Part shown: positions 59,509 through 64,000 of the stretch, piece after piece
Numbering within the stretch: position 1 is the first letter of the stretch
Layout of the letters: the number at the start of each line of letters is the position of its first letter
Source of the DNA: an uncultured Clostridia bacterium
Lineage (GTDB): Bacteria; Bacillota; Clostridia; Oscillospirales; Ruminococcaceae
Length of the DNA: 64,000 nucleotides
Reading direction: 5' to 3'
Assembly: GCA_945873955.1 (NCBI GenBank)
Contig: CAMCFA010000003.1
Location: 1 to 64,000, forward strand
Notes under the pieces: model-generated
Seen by the model: the letters and a program-made list of their open reading frames with translations, nothing else
Told to the model about the DNA's origin: nothing
Databases searched by the model: none
Position numbers and translations under genes: made by a program

Positions 59509-60984
59509 ATGCCAAAAACCGTACTAGTATTCGATTTCGGAGCGTCCAGCGCCCGCGCCATGTTCTGCAAATATGAGGACGGCAGTATCTCTCTGGAGGA
59601 GATACACCGCTTCCCCAATGTCCCGGTAACAGAGGACGGGCACCTCCGCTGGGACATTGACGAGCTGTGGGAGCAGATGAAGATCGCTATCAGCTTCGGC
59701 GTGTTCAACGGCGGCTTCGACGCGATAAGTATCGACACATGGGGCGTTGATTTCGGGCTTATCGGGCAGGACGGGAACCTGCTTGAAAAGCCGGTGCATT
59801 ACCGCGACAGCCGCACCGACGGCATGGTTGAGGAGGTCTGCGCCCGTATCCCCGCGGAGTCGCTTTTCGCCCAGAGCGGTATCCAGCCGATGAACATCAA
59901 CACGCTTTTCCAGCTCAACTACCTCGTGAAGCACGAAAGAAACGCCATATTCCGTGCGGAAAAGCTGCTGATGATGCCGGATCTGTTTGCGTATTTCCTC
60001 ACCGGGCAGTGCCGCAGCGAATTCACCGAAGCCACCACCTCCCAGCTTATCGACCAGCAGGCGAAGGGCTGGAATATCCGCCTTATCGAAGCGCTGGGAA
60101 TCCCGAAGCGCATTTTCTCCCCGCTCATACAGCCGGGCGAAGTTTACGGCGAGCTGAAGCAGGAGCTGGCGGAGGAGTTCCGCATAGAGCCTGTGCCGGT
60201 GTTCGCTTGCGCGTCCCACGACACCGCCTCGGCGGTGCTTGCCGTACCCACGCAGGAGGAGCATTTCGCGTTCCTTAGCTGTGGCACATGGACGCTGTTC
60301 GGCACGGAGCTGCGCCGTCCTATTCTGACGCGTCAGGCGTTGGAAATGGGACTCACAAACGAGGGCGGCAGCGGCGGCACTACTACCCTGCTCAAGAACA
60401 TCATGGGGCTGTGGCTCATTCAAGAAACCAAACGCTGGTACAGCGAACAGCGTAACGAGGAATACAGCTTCGCCGACCTTGAAAAAATGGCAAGGGAGTG
60501 CGAGCCGTTCGTCAGCTTTATCGACCCGAACGCGCCGGATTTCGCCGCGCCGGACGACATGCCGCTGAAAATTCAGGAATTCTGCCGGAAGACCGGGCAG
60601 AAAGTCCCGGAAAAGCCCGGCGAGATAATGCGCTGTATCTACCAGAGCCTTGCGTGCGAGTTCGCGCTGACTCTCGGCGAGATATCGGAGCTTACCGGCT
60701 TTGATTACAAAAAGATACACATGATCGGCGGCGGCACTAAGGACAAGCTGCTGTGCCAGCTCACCGCGGACGCTGCCGGGATCCCGGCGGTCGCGGGTCC
60801 GGTGGAGGCTACCGCCCTCGGAAACGGCATTTCAACGCTGATCGCGCTGGGTGAGATACCGGATATCTCCGCCGCGCGGAAGATCATCGTAAGCTCCGGG
60901 CTTACCACGGAGTTCCAGCCGCAGCAGCACGAAAGCTGGCTCCAGCCGCTGGAAAGATACCGCGCACTCACACGAATGAAATAA
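59509..60984 (+). CDS. rhaB: Rhamnulokinase RhaB
   Basis: FGGY kinase that phosphorylates L-rhamnulose. 491 residues: phosphate loop VFDFGASSARAMF, the substrate segment DAISIDTWGVDFGLI, the hinge ACASHDTASAV, the adenosine site HMIGGGTKDKLLCQLTADA and the VAGPVEATALGNG motif near the C-terminus. The VDFGLI and HDTASAV signatures favour rhamnulose over xylulose or glycerol. The ATG at 59509 has AGGAG 8 nt upstream; the track start lies inside the aldolase gene. Second gene of a two-gene operon. Confidence 0.92.
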   Translation: MPKTVLVFDFGASSARAMFCKYEDGSISLEEIHRFPNVPVTEDGHLRWDIDELWEQMKIAISFGVFNGGFDAISIDTWGVDFGLIGQDGNLLEKPVHYRDSRTDGMVEEVCARIPAESLFAQSGIQPMNINTLFQLNYLVKHERNAIFRAEKLLMMPDLFAYFLTGQCRSEFTEATTSQLIDQQAKGWNIRLIEALGIPKRIFSPLIQPGEVYGELKQELAEEFRIEPVPVFACASHDTASAVLAVPTQEEHFAFLSCGTWTLFGTELRRPILTRQALEMGLTNEGGSGGTTTLLKNIMGLWLIQETKRWYSEQRNEEYSFADLEKMARECEPFVSFIDPNAPDFAAPDDMPLKIQEFCRKTGQKVPEKPGEIMRCIYQSLACEFALTLGEISELTGFDYKKIHMIGGGTKDKLLCQLTADAAGIPAVAGPVEATALGNGISTLIALGEIPDISAARKIIVSSGLTTEFQPQQHESWLQPLERYRALTRMK

Positions 60985-60992
60985 ACCGACCT

Positions 60993-61019
60993 CCCCGCCG
61001 CCACCGAACGGCGGGGAAA
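60993..61019 (+). terminator. Intrinsic terminator after rhaB
   Basis: 8-bp GC stem CCCCGCCG/CGGCGGGG with an 8-nt loop, followed by AAATTT. The T-run is weak. Confidence 0.65.
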
Positions 61020-61067
61020 TTTCTGCTCCGCAGACGACAAAAATACTGCAAAAATCGCATATTTCTC

Positions 61068-61096
61068 TTGACAACAGCGCCATTGTTTGGTATAAT
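61068..61096 (+). promoter_or_regulatory. Sigma-A promoter of the ilv operon
   Basis: TTGACA, 17 nt, TATAAT. Transcription from about 61103 would give a leader of about 73 nt. Confidence 0.9.
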
Positions 61097-61134
61097 AAAG
61101 ACGTATGAATTAATCTATATATACCTATGTGAGC

Positions 61135-61156
61135 CACGCTGTAACGATTCAGCGTG
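61135..61156 (+). promoter_or_regulatory. Hairpin in the ilvB leader next to the ribosome-binding site
   Basis: 7-bp stem CACGCTG/CAGCGTG with an 8-nt loop, directly before the AAAGGA box. There is no T-run and no T-box motif, so this leader is not a classical T-box or attenuator. It may affect translation of ilvB. Confidence 0.5.
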
Positions 61157-61175
61157 TGAAAGGAATGTTCCAGTA

Positions 61176-62804
61176 TTGAGTAAAGTTCGCATGACAGTAG
61201 CAAAGGCAATGACTGAATGCCTTGCCGCCGAGGGTATCTCCACCGTTTTCGGCTATCCGGGCGCAGCTATCTGCCCTTTCTATGATGAATTATATAAGAC
61301 CGATATCCGGCATGTACTTGTCCGCCATGAGGTGAACGGCGGTCACGCAGCCAGCGGCTACGCGCGTATCACCGGAAAGCCCGCCGTGGCTATCGCTACC
61401 AGCGGTCCCGGCGCGCTGAACCTCATCACCGCTATCGCCACCGCTTATATGGACTCGGTTCCTATGGTGGTCATCACCGGACAGGTAAACTCCGACCAGA
61501 TAGGCAGAGATGTTTTTCAGGAGGCGGACATCACCGGCTCGGCAGAGCCTTTCGTAAAGCACAGCTACCTGTTAAAGCGCCCGGAGGACACCGCAGAGGT
61601 GTTCAAGCGCGCGTTTTACATAGCCGGCACGGGTCGGCGCGGTCCGGTGCTTATAGACGTACCCTTTGACGTACAGAAAGCGGAGATAGACTTTGAATAT
61701 CCCGAAACCGTGGATATCCGCAGCTACCGCCCCAGCAGCACCGGAAACGGCAACCAGATAAAACGTGCGGCGGCGGCTGTCGCTGCGTCCAAGAAGCCGC
61801 TTATCCTAGCCGGCGGCGGACTTTTCACCGGAAACGCCGTTGAGCTTATGCGCAGGTTTGCGCAGCAGACCGATATCCCGGTGGTTTCCACCATGATGGG
61901 ACTGGGCGCAATGCCCACCGACAGCCCGCTTTATTACGGCATGCTCGGTATGCACGGCTGCAAAGCGGCTAACACCGCAGTGAACTCCTGCGACACTTTG
62001 ATACTTCTCGGCGCGAGAGTTGGCGACCGCGCTATCGCCGCAATGAAACAGCGCGACGACCTCACCGTTATTCACGTTGATATCGACCCCGCCGAGATCG
62101 GCAAGAATCTCGACGTGGATATCCCGATAGTCGGCGACCTCACCCTTGTTCTGGGGCAGCTAATTGAAGCTATCCCCGGCGGTACCGACCGCTCCGAATG
62201 GAAGCATACGCTGGACGGCTGCCGTGAGGACAAGCCGATACAGCCCGCTCCTGCGGGATATGTCAACCCCAAGCAGTTCATCAGAACGCTGGACAAGTAC
62301 CTCCCGGACGACGCAGTTGTCGTGGCGGACGTAGGTCAGAACCAGATATGGACGGCGGCGAACATCACGCTCAACGGCGGACGTTTCCTCGCCTCCGGCG
62401 GCATGGGGACTATGGGTTATTCCCTCCCCGCTGCTATCGGCGCAAAGCTCGCTGATCCCTCAAGAGAGGTGGTTGCAATATGCGGCGACGGTTCGTTCCA
62501 GATGCAGATGATGGAGCTTGCCACCGCGGTACAGCATGACGTCCCGGTGAAGGTGATCGTCATGCGCAACAACTACCTCGGCATGGTGCGTGAGCTTCAG
62601 GAGAGAGCCTACGACAACCGTCTGACGGCGGTTTCGCTGGACGGAAGCCCCTGCTTCACCCGGATCGCCGAGGCTTACGGCATAGCAAATGAGCTGGTAG
62701 ACAGCCCCGATAACATGGACGCTGCGATACAGCGGCTGATTTCCTCCGACAAGCCTTATTTCCTTGAGGTCGCTGTCGAGGACTTTGAAAAGACGATTCT
62801 GTGA
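61176..62804 (+). CDS. ilvB: Acetolactate synthase large subunit IlvB
   Basis: ThDP enzyme, first common step of valine, leucine and isoleucine synthesis. About 542 residues: VFGYPGAAICPFYDEL and RHEVNGGHAASGYARITGKPAV (with the ThDP glutamate) at the N-terminus, the FAD-binding middle domain, and the C-terminal ThDP motif CGDGSFQM...MRNNYLGMVRE. The TTG at 61176 is chosen as start, 11 nt after AAAGGA; the ATG at 61191 has no box. The track extension to 61068 begins at the promoter -35 box and is rejected. Confidence 0.95.
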   Translation: MSKVRMTVAKAMTECLAAEGISTVFGYPGAAICPFYDELYKTDIRHVLVRHEVNGGHAASGYARITGKPAVAIATSGPGALNLITAIATAYMDSVPMVVITGQVNSDQIGRDVFQEADITGSAEPFVKHSYLLKRPEDTAEVFKRAFYIAGTGRRGPVLIDVPFDVQKAEIDFEYPETVDIRSYRPSSTGNGNQIKRAAAAVAASKKPLILAGGGLFTGNAVELMRRFAQQTDIPVVSTMMGLGAMPTDSPLYYGMLGMHGCKAANTAVNSCDTLILLGARVGDRAIAAMKQRDDLTVIHVDIDPAEIGKNLDVDIPIVGDLTLVLGQLIEAIPGGTDRSEWKHTLDGCREDKPIQPAPAGYVNPKQFIRTLDKYLPDDAVVVADVGQNQIWTAANITLNGGRFLASGGMGTMGYSLPAAIGAKLADPSREVVAICGDGSFQMQMMELATAVQHDVPVKVIVMRNNYLGMVRELQERAYDNRLTAVSLDGSPCFTRIAEAYGIANELVDSPDNMDAAIQRLISSDKPYFLEVAVEDFEKTIL

Positions 62805-62817
62805 CGGGGGTGCAGGC

Positions 62818-63309
62818 ATGAAACATACGATATCCGTTCTGGTAGAGAACCATGCAGGCGTTCTTGCGAGAGTTGCCGGGCTGTTCGCCCGCAGAGGCTT
62901 CAATATCGACAGCCTTGCGGTGGGCGTCACCGATGACGAAAATGTTTCCAGAATAACCATAGTTGCCGACGGCAGCGCATATACTCTTGAACAGATAGAA
63001 AAGCAGCTCAACAAGCTGATAGACGTCATCAAGGTAAAGACGCTGCACAACGATACGGCAGTCACCAGAGAGTTGGTGCTCATAAAGGTAAGCTGCACGC
63101 CCAAACAGCGCGCCGAGCTTATCACCATTGCAGAAATCGCAAAGGGCAAGATCTCTGACATCTCCACCAACTCCATGACGCTGGAGTTGTCAGACAGCAA
63201 GCAGAATCTCGACAATTTCGAGGAGCTGCTGCGCCCCTACGGCATTAAAGAGGTAGTCCGCACAGGCACTATCGCAATGCAGAAGGGCGAATCCACCGTA
63301 AGGGTGTAA
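62818..63309 (+). CDS. ilvN: Acetolactate synthase small subunit IlvN
   Basis: Regulatory ACT-domain subunit that gives valine sensitivity to the synthase. 163 residues: N-terminal ACT domain HTISVLVENHAGVLARVAGLFARRGFNIDSL and the C-terminal domain with GTIAMQKGE. It starts at the ATG at 62818, 13 nt after ilvB, with GGGGGTG upstream; the earlier track start is inside ilvB. Full length compared with the usual 160-175. Confidence 0.95.
   Translation: MKHTISVLVENHAGVLARVAGLFARRGFNIDSLAVGVTDDENVSRITIVADGSAYTLEQIEKQLNKLIDVIKVKTLHNDTAVTRELVLIKVSCTPKQRAELITIAEIAKGKISDISTNSMTLELSDSKQNLDNFEELLRPYGIKEVVRTGTIAMQKGESTVRV

Positions 63310-64000
<691 letters not shown>

Noticed and set aside
61068-61175. 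36-residue N-terminal extension of ilvB
   Set aside because: It starts at the -35 box of the promoter and is not part of the acetolactate synthase family.

Overview
The window is 64 kb of a moderately GC-rich (roughly 55-60% in genes, AT-rich between them) chromosome of a spore-forming Clostridia. Gene content points to the Ruminococcaceae/Oscillospiraceae side of the gut Firmicutes. The supporting signs are a complete spoIIIAA-AH operon, a tRNA-regulated T-box in front of proS, an ECF vitamin-transport module, a GldG/DUF4340 ABC cluster, a bile-salt hydrolase, and strong Shine-Dalgarno sequences with textbook TTGACA-17-TATAAT promoters. No rRNA, prophage, transposase or CRISPR array is visible, so most of the region is core chromosome.

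Layout. 51-11015 (minus) looks like one long housekeeping operon read from a strong promoter at 11050-11078: TatD-associated radical SAM protein, ruvC, ruvA, a TPR membrane protein, ruvB, glmM, an Imm1-like small protein, a SAM methyltransferase, a fused EcfA1-EcfA2 ATPase, ecfT, truA and a DUF5711 protein. 11282-11653 is a small monocistronic plus-strand gene with its own terminator. 11745-17133 (minus) holds an ABC exporter of the gliding-type family (ATPase, permease, GldG-like, DUF4340) plus one small unknown protein. 17248-27246 (minus) is the translation block rimP-nusA-ylxR-ylxQ-infB-rbfA-nrnA-truB-ribF-gltX, with a promoter and leader hairpin at 27311-27391.

27494-28352 is an AT-rich two-gene cassette that looks foreign. 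Then come the proline T-box and proS, a SulP transporter (minus), trmL, a DegV protein, a zinc-ribbon protein and galT. 35536-40329 (minus) is the full spoIIIA operon for the mother-cell-to-forespore channel. 40576-44493 carries a diverged plsY, a bile-salt hydrolase, an SGNH hydrolase and a LysR regulator. 44800-49807 carries a GNAT protein, tRNA-Thr(CGT), a degenerate signal-peptidase-like membrane protein coupled to an ECF S component, a ComEA-like protein, an alpha/beta hydrolase and a small membrane protein. 49823-53265 has purD and, divergently, aguB-aguA (agmatine to putrescine). 53422-58523 (minus) is a two-gene operon joining a large GHKL/HSP90-type ATPase to a SNF2-like helicase with a decayed Walker A. 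It is the best candidate here for an undescribed system. 58799-60984 is a class II aldolase plus rhamnulokinase. 61068-64000 is the ilvB-ilvN-ilvC start of branched-chain amino-acid synthesis, with ilvC cut by the window edge.

Connections. The fused EcfA/EcfT module (2-4.5 kb) can energise S components encoded elsewhere, and one such S component sits at 46987. Three genes (ylxQ, the first cassette gene and the signal-peptidase-like gene) have good Shine-Dalgarno sequences that face ATC or ATA instead of ATG/GTG/TTG, which suggests near-cognate initiation. All functional names come from reading motifs in the translations; no database search was possible.
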